Below, one piece after another: positions 31,532-41,908 of a stretch of 64,000 nt of DNA. The position numbers and the translations under genes are program-made. The stretch comes from Arachis hypogaea (Eukaryota; Streptophyta; Magnoliopsida; Fabales; Fabaceae), in NCBI RefSeq assembly GCF_003086295.3, contig NC_092053.1:88039671-88103670 (forward strand), read 5' to 3'. The notes beneath the pieces were generated by a model, which did no database searches, was not told the DNA's origin, and saw only the letters and a list, made by a program, of their open reading frames with translations. Within the stretch, counting starts at the first letter, position 1, and each line of letters opens with the position of its first letter.

Positions 31532-34500
31532 TGTAACACCCTACCATACAGAGTCTTATGCTTAAGTCATAATTCAGAGGTGGCAAGGTATTACGACCTC
31601 TAAAACAAAAATTTAGTATGTATAGTAGTATGAATAATTGATTATAACTAGGAGCCTTTGTAGAAAAAGGGGTAAACAAAAACCGTAACTCGAACGCGCA
31701 ACACTCCGATCAATAACGTAACGAACAGGGGTAAGCTAACGTGAGATTATATATATACAAAGAAGTGTCAAAAACAGGAATATCAAGACTCAAAATCTGG
31801 TTGCGAAGATAACCAGTCCGAGCATAACAATATATACATATAGTAAAATAAAGAGAACCCCAAAGGAAACCCAAAGGAACACAAATACAGAAACCTATTC
31901 TCCAAAATCTCCTATAAGAGGAGTCATCACAGTTTGTATTATGTAATGGAGATAAAAGTATCTAAGCAAAACATATAAACCAAAACAGAGTCCCGAGAAC
32001 AAAGGATCTTCGCTAATCCAGAAGTCTCTAGCATGCCTCAGCGAGAAACCTCATGTCCTACATCTGAAAACCACAAAATCCGCATGGGTGAGAACCAGAG
32101 GTCCCCAGCATGGTAACAGCTTCCACATAAATAATACATAATAATAGAGGAAAGCCGAAGGCAATCCTAGAACTTCCTCCAGATAATATCAAAGCTTACA
32201 AACAAGCTAAACTGTAAGTGGCAACTGACTAAAGATCCTTCAGTCTAACTAATACTTCCCTTTCCAATTCCTTCAGACCTCCCAACCACCAGCAGGAGTA
32301 TAATATAGCAAACACAGTTATATCAGACAAGAGATTTACAAATAGGAACAGATAAGGCATTTAGACAATTAGCAAGTAATATGCAGTCAAATAGGCAATC
32401 TCAAACAATTTATATAGTATGCATATGATGAATGCCTGTCCCTAGTGGCTGATGATATCATCTGTCAGTTATAGAGCCAACCCGACAAGTCCTGGTAGCT
32501 AACCATTGGACTATCCCTCTGTCGCGCATCCCCAACTTGAGTTATACTCATCATAAACTTGATCATAATCATGATCCATATCCATCACCCTCACTGGTGA
32601 ATAATTACGGGGGCGAGCTCATCCGGGCCTTTCACAGTGCCTGGCCACACTTACGACATAGGGTCACAAGAGCTTCGAGTCTCAACCTGGAGCACGTGGT
32701 GGCTAGCCACTACTTCCTCGCAGGGAAACCCTCATCTCCGATGGTGGAAGTGCAAACATTTACAATTCATTCAACAGCATATATGCATTTACACTTAGCC
32801 ATATTCATGGCTCCGCCGTAACACGGCAATAATCCAGCCATCCGGCTCACGGTTAAATCCATAACCAGCCAATTCATTAACAATTACGGCACTTCGGCCC
32901 ATGGCATAACAAGCACTTCCACCGCCATTCTCCGCATCTCACATAATCATCTTTGATCCTCAATGATCATCCATTTTCCCTTGCTTCACTCGCAAGTTAC
33001 CACATTCACTAGCCCCTTCTCTCATTGCTAAGCATATCATAATGATTTAAGACATAAGTGGTGAGATCAGAGGATTAGAAGTATGAAATTTGGCTTATAA
33101 AACTCAAAAATCAACTTTGGGATGAATATAGGGCCACGCGTACGCGCACTCCACGCGCACGCGTGGATGGCCACAAAACTCATCGATGCGCAAGGGTCAT
33201 ACGCGCGAATGCGCGGGTTGAAAAATAGCCAAACGACGCGCAAGCGTCGGCCATGCGTACGCGTGGGTGTTCTTGCGCCCCAGGCACAAAATTGGCACAA
33301 CTCTGGCACAACTATCTGGAAAATAGCTGGGCATTTGGTGCAGCGCATCGACGTGGCCGCGCACACCACGCGCACGCGTGGATGGTGCTTTCTCGAAGAA
33401 CGGCGCGTACGCGCCAAGTGCGCCTACGCGCGGAAGGTCCTTCTGCTAAAATTTTTCTAAGTTAAAAGCTGCAGAATTTACAGATTCAACCCCTAATCTT
33501 CCGACGGACATAATTTTCTCATTTTAAATCGTTTTTCACCCGTTCTTCGAACGGCATGGACATCCCAGATCCAATTTCATTTCTAAATAAATTTGGCACA
33601 AAACAGAGATCCGTAGTCCATGTTATGTCCCGTTAAAGTATGCCCAAAAACCATATTTTCATACAAAACCACAAAGTGCCATTTTCAAAACAAGCCACTT
33701 TCAACTCTTTTCAAAATCAATCAAAACATGCCAATTTTATCCCTTTTCTTTGAAATCAATCAAAATGTACCAAAATCAACATCAAGCCATCCTCAACTCA
33801 CACATTGACACTTTACCAAAATTCCCAAAACCACACCCAACCATTTTAACACTTCTCAATCAAATGGCTAAAGGACAAACACAATATCATATCATACATC
33901 TTTCCTCATCACAATTTCCAATAATACCATTTCCAATCAACCATCATTATACATAATCAACATCATACTCACCATCAACATGGTACCACCCATCAATTCA
34001 ACCTCAATCATCCATCAAGCATATATCACAACATGCATTTCTCATATATCACACAATCAAGGCATCAATATTCATAATCACATATATGAACACATCATAT
34101 ATCTCAACTATTCAACAACATCAACAATTCAAAGCCTATCTTAGGGCCTCTAGCCTAAGTTTTTCCTACCTTATTACATATTAGATATGGGAAACCGAGA
34201 CCATACCGTAGCCAATTTTCCAAGCTCAACCGGAGCACTTCCAAACCACTTGTCCACAAGCTCTCAAGGTCTCAACACCTCCAAGAACATATTTTATCAC
34301 AAAAAACCCTCTCCCAAGCTTTCCAAAATCACCAATCAAGCTCCAATATTCACATACACATAACCTAAGCCACAATCATCATACCCATACACAACATCTC
34401 AATACCCAAACATCATAGAACAACAATTTACACTAGGGTTAAGAATCTTACCACACCCAAGGTCCAAGGAGACATGATTAACCTTCTCCTTCAATAGAGT

Positions 34501-34991
34501 TGGGCCCTATAACATCAAAGAACCCAAAATCTCAACATTTTTGCTCATGAAACTCGAAATCAAAGCTGGAAATTCGAAGAGAAAAACGTGGCTTACCTCA
34601 AGATTGATTGTATGGGTTTTGTAGAGCTCTCCACGGTGAACGCGTGGCCGCAGACGGTGCGGCAATCGGAGCTCTAGATCAAAAGTTATGGTGGTTTGAA
34701 GATCAAGAGAGAGAAAGAACTTGAGAGAGTGTTCTTCCCTCCATGGCCTCCATTTCAGCGTGTTTAGTGTCTCAAATGAGGAGAGAGAGTGCTGAAATGA
34801 GGATTTTAGGGTTTAGTTATGTTGGGCCAAGGGCCCACTTTGGGTCTGGTTGGCCCGGTTTGGCCCGTTTGGTCCAATCTTGGTCCGATTTCTATAAAAT
34901 TGGTACCGAAATTCTCGTCTCAAACTCCTCTATCACATTAAGTCATAAAAATAATATTTTTGGCTTTCTAGAATAAATTCTCATTTATGGG
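31532..34991 (-). repeat. R8 right (5') LTR, main part
   Basis: Matches 23332-26786 throughout, including a word cluster at 33133-33437. It is cut by R9 at ATGGG (34987-34991); the last 31 bp are at 44050-44080. Confidence 0.9.
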
Positions 34992-35902
34992 TGATGCGCA
35001 TAAACTTGTTATGCTACGATTTAGAAAATTGCACGATCGGCAAAATTCCTTCCGGCAAGTGCACCGGTTATCGTCAAGTAAAAACTCACAATAGAGTGAG
35101 GTCGAATCCCACAAGGATTGGTTGAGTGAGCAATTCGGATTAGAAGTATGTTCTAGTTGAGCGGAATCAAGATTTAGATGAGAATTGCGGAATGTAAAAT
35201 TGCATGAATTAAAGAGCGAGAAGCTAAATTGCTGAAATTAAAAGGGATGGGGTGATTGCATGAATTTAATTGCAGAATGTAAAGAGAAAGTGGTTGATCA
35301 GAAATGGGGAATTCATTGGGTTTTAGGAGATATTGAGATCTCCGAATCAAAACATTTTTATCTCTTTCTCAACCAATGCGTTCATTGAATTTTTGCTTGG
35401 CAATCTTATATGATTGGATCCCAATCCCTTGGCTCACCAATTCTCTCTAAAAACAAACAAATTTCCAATCCCTTGGCTTAACTGTTCATAAGAAGAGATG
35501 ATGCTCGATCACTGATTATACCACACAGTTTCATGAACCACAATTTGGTAGGATTACATGTCACAATATCCATCCAAACCCCAATCCAATTCACTGTGAG
35601 AAAGCTTCTCTAGCATGAATCCTCCATTCCTTTCCCAAGGTTCCGAAGGATTCCAATTATGGGTAGTTTCTTTCCCAAGACAACTACCCAATGGAATTAG
35701 ATCGAGAAGCTTTCTAACAAAATTCAAGAGAAAAGATTGAGAAGAAGATAAAACTATTATTGATTCATTGAATTACAATAGAGCTCCCTAACCCAATGAA
35801 AGGGGGTTTAGTGAGTCATAGCTCTGAATTCAATTCCAAAAGTATGAAAACTTCCAAAAATGAAAAGGTTAAAAAAAAGTCCCTCTAACTTAAATTCCAT
35901 CC

Positions 35903-35910
35903 TATTTATA
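35903..35910 (-). promoter_or_regulatory. TATA box of R9 left LTR
   Basis: Minus strand TGTATAAATAGG. The same sequence lies at 42819-42826 in the right LTR, which is the one that would transcribe the element. Confidence 0.65.
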
Positions 35911-36233
35911 CACTTTCTTCATTGAGCTTCTGTTGTGTTTCTTGGGCTTTGAGGCCTCTCCCTGCTTTCCTTTTGCTTTGGGTTTATGATCCATAATCTT
36001 GATGAGGCTGCTGATCCAAATTCTGTAACATTCATTGAGCCAACTTAGTGATAATCAAGTAATGACACATGTCTCAACAAATTGAAATTCCAGACTCATC
36101 AATCCTTCAGGCCTAATCCCATAAACCATGATATTCAATTGGGTTTCATACCAGAGTAAGTTTAAGTTAATGTTTGTGCTCAAATGCTAACTTAAACTGC
36201 AATATTTTTGGCCCAGAAACCTTTTCCAAGAGT

Positions 36234-36894
36234 GGCGTTTAAGTTGCAGTTTAAGCTTAAACTGCAGCTTAAACGCCAGACACTTCCAGTGATGCCTTTT
36301 GTGGAAGCACGTTTAAGCTTCAGTTTAAGGTTAAACTGAAGCTTAAACGTGGAAATGGAAGAAGGCAGCTCTGGAGGGTAACGTAGTCGAACACGTTTAA
36401 GCTTCAGTTTAAGGTTAAACTGAAGCTTAAACGTGGAGATAGAGAAAGCCATCCTGGAGGTCGAACACGTTTAAGCTCCAGTTTAAGGTTAAACTGGAGC
36501 TTAAACGTGCAAATAGAGAAAGCCATCCTGGAGGTCGAACACGTTTAAGCTCCAGTTTAAGGTTAAACTGGAGCTTAAACGTGGAAGCGGAGAAAGCAAC
36601 CCTTGGAGGTCGAACACGTTTAAGCTCCAGTTTAAGGTTAAACTGGAGCTTAAACGTGGAAATGGAGAAAGCAACCCTGGAGGAGAAAACTTGGTCGAAC
36701 ACGTTTAAGCTCCAGTTTAAAGTTAAACTGGAGCTTAAACGTGGAAATGGCTCCCTGGTGCATTTCCCATTTCTGGCGTTTAACTTCTAGTTTAAGGTTA
36801 AACTGGAGGTTAAACGCCACTTTCACCCTTTCCTTAGCTTTCATGATTTTGGCCGTTTAAGTTCCAGTTTAAGCTTAAACTAGAACTTAAACTC
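36234..36894. repeat. nine large palindromes in U3 of R9 left LTR
   Basis: Each unit is 42-44 bp with arms of about 21 nt (e.g. CACGTTTAAGCTCCAG and its complement) and a 0-2 nt centre, spaced 73-85 bp. Arm changes occur on both sides (TTGCAG/CTGCAG, TTCAG/CTGAA, TCCAG/CTGGA), so symmetry is kept. Confidence 0.9.
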
Positions 36895-37202
36895 CACATG
36901 TGATATTCAAGCTTCCTTTATTGATTTTTGTTGCTTCCTTGCCTAGCCTCTTCTTTCCTGAAATCATCCAAACAACTGCATCAAAGTCTTGCAAATTTTC
37001 ATGAGAATCTTCCATTCATAGCATTCAAGTAATATAACTAAAAACTCATGAAATTTGCATAAAAAATCATACTGTTTGGATGGTTCATTGCTTTGTTATT
37101 CATTTAACCATTCTTGGTTACTTTAAGCTCAAGAAAGTGCATAAAACAACTAAAACTAACAGAAAAATGCTAGTGAAACTCGCCTAAGATGCCTTGGCAT
37201 CA

Positions 37203-37240
37203 CAACACCAAACTTAATACTTGCTTGTCCCTAAGCAAGT
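37203..37240 (-). other. R9 PPT module
   Basis: Minus strand: 8-bp stem ACTTGCTT/AAGCAAGT with loop AGGGAC (37219-37240), then ATTAAGTTTGGTGTTG against the LTR. Plus-strand primer of R9. Confidence 0.65.
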
Positions 37241-38792
37241 CCTGAGTTATTTGAGAAGAAAGTATGAAACAGAAAGCAATTACATTGGCTATATTAGTAA
37301 GCACTTGAAGTTCATCAGAAGGGTTTTATGCAGAAAGTTGCAGCATCACTTTTTCATTCTTATCAGGTAAGATTATCACTTTTTCATTGCATCCATCAAA
37401 CACTGCTATGGCCTCTTGTTATTCTTATGTCCTTGGCACTTTTCTCTTCTTTGTTTTTCTTTTCTTTTTCTTAGAGCTCCTTTTGCTCCTTGTTTGCTTA
37501 GTGTCATGTGTTGCACAAGCCTTTGGCATTTTCTTTTTCTTATCAGTGCACTACACATATCCACTCCAGGCATTTTAGTTCACATTTCTTCTTGAGACAT
37601 TGGTGCCCAGCACCTCTTTGTGTGACTAAATGTTTTGTATTTAGGTTGCTCTTGATAATGGACTTTTGGTTGATAATCTCGGGTTAGTTAACCCAAGTTA
37701 CCAAGTGTTGAAACACTCCTCAGAACCTATTCATCCAAGCATATCCTTAATACATAAACACCACAGGCATTTGTCTCAGAAGTTCAAACCATTGATGCCT
37801 AGCTTATTTTCTCAATTTTTTTTTTGCTTTTTGGTTGCCCTTTTTCAGTGGCTTTTTCTTCTTCTTTTTCTTTCTTTTTCATGGCCAAAGACATTTATTC
37901 ATCAAGATCCATAGACAGTTTTCAATTTCTACACAAAAAATGATAATTCTACACTCTATTTCCAGTGATCTGACTAAACAATCAAGCATGCATACCACCA
38001 CTTAATTCTACTTGATTTGTCACTAATTGAGCCAAGTTACTTTTGTTCAAACTTTTCTTTTATTTTTGGAAACAGAACAAGCATGGCAAGCATTTGTGTA
38101 AGAAGGTGAAGTTATATCCAAACATCTAGGCATTCACTTTATTCAAAGCAATAAACAGACAAACATACTAGAAACTTCACATTCCAGAAAGATTCAACAA
38201 TTACAGTTTAAACCAGAACAAGCATGCTTTTGTTTGCCCTTTTTAAAGAATTGTCAAGGAACAACACCACCTTGTGAAATTCCTTGTTTTCTCTTTGTTG
38301 CCAGGGAACAATTTGATTTCTCCTTCTTCTCCTAGTTGTTGCTTCATGTTCTTTCTCAGATCCTTGTTTCCTTTCCTGCAAAGAGTGATGAAGTTGCTTG
38401 CTTCTCAAGCACTTGAGTGGTTAGCTCAACTATGTATGGGCAAGTGTCTGAGTCTTAAGTTGGTGTGTGAACACCAAACTTAGTCTCCTACTTACTTCTC
38501 TGTTCTTTGAATCCTTGAATTCTCCTTGGAATGAAGTTGCTGCTAAGGATTTTAAGCATTTCTGTGATTGCTTAGAATGGTTGTTCCTTTCATATAATTC
38601 AAAGGTTGTTGTGTTCAGTTGATCTTTATGGTGGAACACCAAACTTAGAGTCACACATTCCCCTTTGAATTATTGATCCACGAATTCATTGTTTGGTGTG
38701 AAACACCAAACTTAATTCTTTGCAATGCACAGAAACTACTTCACCTTTTTATTGAAACAAATAGAAGAAACAGCAAGGGAGTATTACCTCAG
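37241..38792 (-). other. R9 3' internal non-coding region
   Basis: 1.55 kb with no gene on either strand; related to 54453-55945 in R11. Copies of ACACCAAACTTA lie at about 38470, 38637 and 38704. Open frames are T-rich and low-complexity. Confidence 0.65.
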
Positions 38793-38840
38793 GTTGGGTT
38801 GCCTCCCAACAAGCGCTTCTTTAACGTCACTAGCTTGACG
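38793..38840 (-). ncRNA. two-hairpin motif, R9 copy
   Basis: CGTCA/TGACG around AGCTAG, 14 nt including AAGCGCTT, then GTTGGG/AGGCAA/CCCAAC, both stems perfect. It starts 11 nt after the stop of the intact R9 ORF (38852). Confidence 0.8.
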
Positions 38841-38851
38841 GTTGCCCCTTG

Positions 38852-41626
38852 TTAGGGTGGATTGTAGTGCTTGATGTCTTCTCCTCTCACTATGAAAACG
38901 TCCCCATTTGATTCCTTCATGACTTCTAAATGTTCCATAGAAAGAACTTTCCTGATTGTGAACACTTGAGGGAGCTGGGAAGGAATGGTTTTGAGGCCAG
39001 GTGGGATTGGCAGATAATGACTTGATATCACTTTATCTCCCGGAGAGAAACCTTCAGTGGGAATTTTCTTGTTTCTCCACCCTCTTGGCAATTTCTTTAC
39101 AATTCTTCCCTTTCTCTTGAGGATTTCTTCATTGACCCTTATGCCAGGAGGATCCTTCTGATCTGTTTCTATTGATTCTTGTGGCTTTAACTCTTGCAAT
39201 TCTTGTTTGCCTTCCAAGGACTGTTTCAGAATTTCAGCTGCTGGATTGCTTTCCTCCAAACACAGATGGCTACTATCATCCTTAGGCTTTTCAGGTTCTG
39301 GTTCAGGCTCAGATGCAGGTTTGAAAGCATTGAAAATGAGTTGTTCGTCATGTACTCTCAAAATTAGCTCTCCTTGTTCTACATCTATGAGCGCTCTAGC
39401 AGTGGCTAGAAATGGCCTTCCCAGAATGATAGGGTGTAGGTGGCTTTCCTCCATGTCCAAAATGACAAAGTCTGTGGGGAAGAAATAATTTCCCACTTTC
39501 ACCAGCACATTCTCAACTACCCCTTCAGCTTGCTTCTGAGTTTTGTCAGCCAGTTGTATGATTACATCAGTGGATCTCACCTCATTCAGTTGTAGCCTCT
39601 TCATAAGAGTCAGAGGCATCACATTTATGCTAGCTCCTAGATCACAGAATCCTTTGTCAATTTTTGTTTCCCCTATGATGCAGGGGATATGAAAACCTCC
39701 TGGGTCTATTTTCTTAGAGACTATGTCCTTCTTGATGAGGGCACTGCATTCTTTGTTCATTATTACAGTTTGTCCTCCCTTCAAAACTCTTTTCTTGCTC
39801 AGCAATTCCTTTAAATACTTGATATGTGTAGGCATCTGCTGGAGAATCTCAAGGAAGGGAATATTGATATGGAGAGACTTAAATGTCTCTAAAAACCTTG
39901 AATAGGTTTTCCCTTTTTCACCTCCTCCTAACCTCTGAGGAAATGGTGCTTTTGGTTGGTATGTTTCCAGCATGCCTTTTTGCAGTTCCTTGGCTTGCTC
40001 AGTTTCACTTTCCTGCTTAGCTTCTTCCACACCTTCCTTCAAGATTTCTGGCTCCTGTTCTGAGGGTCTAATTCCTTCTTCTTCTGAGACTTCCTTCAAT
40101 ATGGTGATGGCCTTGCATTCTTCCCATCTCACTCTCTTTTGTTCCCCTTTAGGATTCTTTTCTGTGTCACTAGGGAACACTGCAGTTGATTTGGGGGCCT
40201 GTTGAGATAGCTCTCCTACTTGAGACTCCATCCTCTTGAGTTTTTCACCATGGTTTCTTAAGGTAGATCTCACATCATCCCTGAAGCTTTTCAACTCACT
40301 TATGTCCTGGCCCATGTTTGCCAGCATTCCTTCTATCCTGTTTAATTGATCTTGAAATTGTTGGTTCGGATTAGGTTGGGTAGGTTGATTATTTTGGCCA
40401 TGATATGATGGTTGGGAGTAAGTGTTTTGTGTGGCTTGGTATGATCTTTGGTTGGAGTTTTGGTATGTGGACTTGTTATGTTGGTTTTGCTGGTTTCCCC
40501 ACCCAAAGTTTGGGTGGTTTTTCCATCCTGGATTGTAAGTGTTGGAATGTGGATCATATGATTGCCTTTGTTGGTTTCCCACATAGTTGGCCTCTTCCCA
40601 ATCACCTCCTTCAGTGCTTACTTCCTCTTGATCTTGTGTGTGTATTGCAGCCACTTGCTTTGTTTCTAATTTCCTGGTGAGCTCTGCTAGTTGCTTGGCA
40701 AACACCTTGTTTTGGGCTAAAATTGTATCAACATGGTTCAGCTCCATGACTCCCTTAGTGTTGTGTCTCTCGGAAGCATAGTAGTACTCATTCTCAGCCA
40801 CTGTCTCGATCACTTCAATGGCTTCTTCCACAGTCTTTTTCCTGTTCAATGAACCTCCTGATGAATGGTCTACAGCCTTCCTTGATTCATAAGAAAGTCC
40901 ATCATAGAAAATATGCAATTGCACCCAGTCATGGAACATGTCTGGTGGGCATTTCCTTGTCAAATCCTTGAATCTCTCCCATGCCTCGTAGAGAGTTTCA
41001 CCATCTTGTTGTCTAAACGTCTGAACCTCAGATCGAAGCCTATTGACCTTTTGTGGGGGGTAGAAACGTGCCAGAAACTTGCTTTCCACCTCATCCCAGG
41101 TTGTTAGGCTCCCCCTTGGGAATGATTCCAACCACTTAGCTGCCTTGTCCCTAAGTGAAAATGGGAACAAGAGCAGTTTATAGGTATCTTCCTGGACTCC
41201 ATTGGACTTCACAGTGTCACAAATTCTCAGGAATTTTGTGAGATGTTGGTTTGGATCTTCATTAGCACTCCCACCAAATGAACAATGATTCTCCACAAGT
41301 GATATTAGCTGTGGTTTGAGTTCAAAATTGTTGGCCTGAATGGGTGGTTTCTGAATGCTGCTACCACAATTCCCAGAGGTTGGGTTTATGTATGAACCAA
41401 GAACCCTCCTCTCGGGAATGGCATTGTTTCCATCAGCTCTCTCATGGTTGTGAACTTCTCTATCCATGTTGAGATCTAGAGCTTCCTCAAAATTGTCCTC
41501 AGATTCTCCTTCAGATTCTTCTTCTCCCAGTACTCTCTTCCCTCTTGCTTCCCTTCTAAGTCTATGAAGGGTCCTCTCTGGTTCGGTATATGGAGGAGTT
41601 GATGTCTCTCCTCTCCTACCTGTCAT
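38852..41626 (-). CDS. gag-pro: R9 gag-protease-integrase-tail fusion, intact
   Basis: 924 aa from MTGRRGETSTPP (41626), chosen over an ATG nine codons upstream because what follows looks like the usual gag start. Gag: ANNFELKPQLISLV (about residue 100), LLLFPFSLRDKAAKWLESFP, VQTFRQQDGETLYEAWERFK, DWVQLHIFYDGLS; then an Asn/Gln-rich linker (YNPGWKNHPNFGWGNQ) with no zinc knuckle, and a coiled-coil-like stretch. Protease: FCDLGASINVMPL (about 665) and PIILGRPFLATARALIDVE. The last 70 residues (FSPGDKVISSHY..., FTIRKVL, FIVRGEDIKHYNPP) align in pattern with the integrase C-terminus of R11 ([13 protein letters not shown]..., [16 protein letters not shown]). RT, RNase H and the integrase core are missing between. 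No stop or frameshift. Confidence 0.88.
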   Translation of the reverse strand: MTGRRGETSTPPYTEPERTLHRLRREARGKRVLGEEESEGESEDNFEEALDLNMDREVHNHERADGNNAIPERRVLGSYINPTSGNCGSSIQKPPIQANNFELKPQLISLVENHCSFGGSANEDPNQHLTKFLRICDTVKSNGVQEDTYKLLLFPFSLRDKAAKWLESFPRGSLTTWDEVESKFLARFYPPQKVNRLRSEVQTFRQQDGETLYEAWERFKDLTRKCPPDMFHDWVQLHIFYDGLSYESRKAVDHSSGGSLNRKKTVEEAIEVIETVAENEYYYASERHNTKGVMELNHVDTILAQNKVFAKQLAELTRKLETKQVAAIHTQDQEEVSTEGGDWEEANYVGNQQRQSYDPHSNTYNPGWKNHPNFGWGNQQNQHNKSTYQNSNQRSYQATQNTYSQPSYHGQNNQPTQPNPNQQFQDQLNRIEGMLANMGQDISELKSFRDDVRSTLRNHGEKLKRMESQVGELSQQAPKSTAVFPSDTEKNPKGEQKRVRWEECKAITILKEVSEEEGIRPSEQEPEILKEGVEEAKQESETEQAKELQKGMLETYQPKAPFPQRLGGGEKGKTYSRFLETFKSLHINIPFLEILQQMPTHIKYLKELLSKKRVLKGGQTVIMNKECSALIKKDIVSKKIDPGGFHIPCIIGETKIDKGFCDLGASINVMPLTLMKRLQLNEVRSTDVIIQLADKTQKQAEGVVENVLVKVGNYFFPTDFVILDMEESHLHPIILGRPFLATARALIDVEQGELILRVHDEQLIFNAFKPASEPEPEPEKPKDDSSHLCLEESNPAAEILKQSLEGKQELQELKPQESIETDQKDPPGIRVNEEILKRKGRIVKKLPRGWRNKKIPTEGFSPGDKVISSHYLPIPPGLKTIPSQLPQVFTIRKVLSMEHLEVMKESNGDVFIVRGEDIKHYNPP

Positions 41627-41884
41627 ACAAAACACAGCACAGGCAACAAACAAGTGAAATACTCTTGGTTAATGGAAGAGTATGGTTAGAGTAGTTGAGG
41701 AATTAATTCAAATAGTTAGTGAGTCAGTGAGTTAGTTGCTTGAATTTAAAGGCATAAAGAAAGAAAGCATGTAACAGAGTGCAGAAATTAAAAATTCAAC
41801 AAGTAACTTGAACTGAATTAACAAAGCAAGAAAAATGCTCAATCTAGTTAACTTCCTATTTGAGAATTGTCAATCGAAAACCAA

Positions 41885-41902
41885 TTCCTGGCAACGGCGC
41901 CA
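41885..41902 (-). other. primer-binding site, tRNA-Asp type (R9)
   Basis: The + strand TTCCTGGCAACGGCGCCA, two mismatches to tRNA-Asp, six bases from the right LTR. The 258-bp leader 41627-41884 holds nothing else. Confidence 0.85.
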
Positions 41903-41908
41903 TAAACT

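Larger units (their letters stand above)
34992..37202 (-). repeat. R9 left (3') LTR
   Basis: 2211 bp. U3 runs from 37202 down and holds nine large palindromes (36234-36894); TATA box at 35903-35910; R/U5 to 34992. The U5 word CCGGCAAGTGCACCGG lies at 35054-35069. Confidence 0.92.

Noticed and set aside
36234..36894. CRISPR-like array of palindromic repeats with spacers
   Set aside because: The intervals are themselves repeated, there are no cas genes, the array lies inside a plant LTR and is copied in both LTRs.
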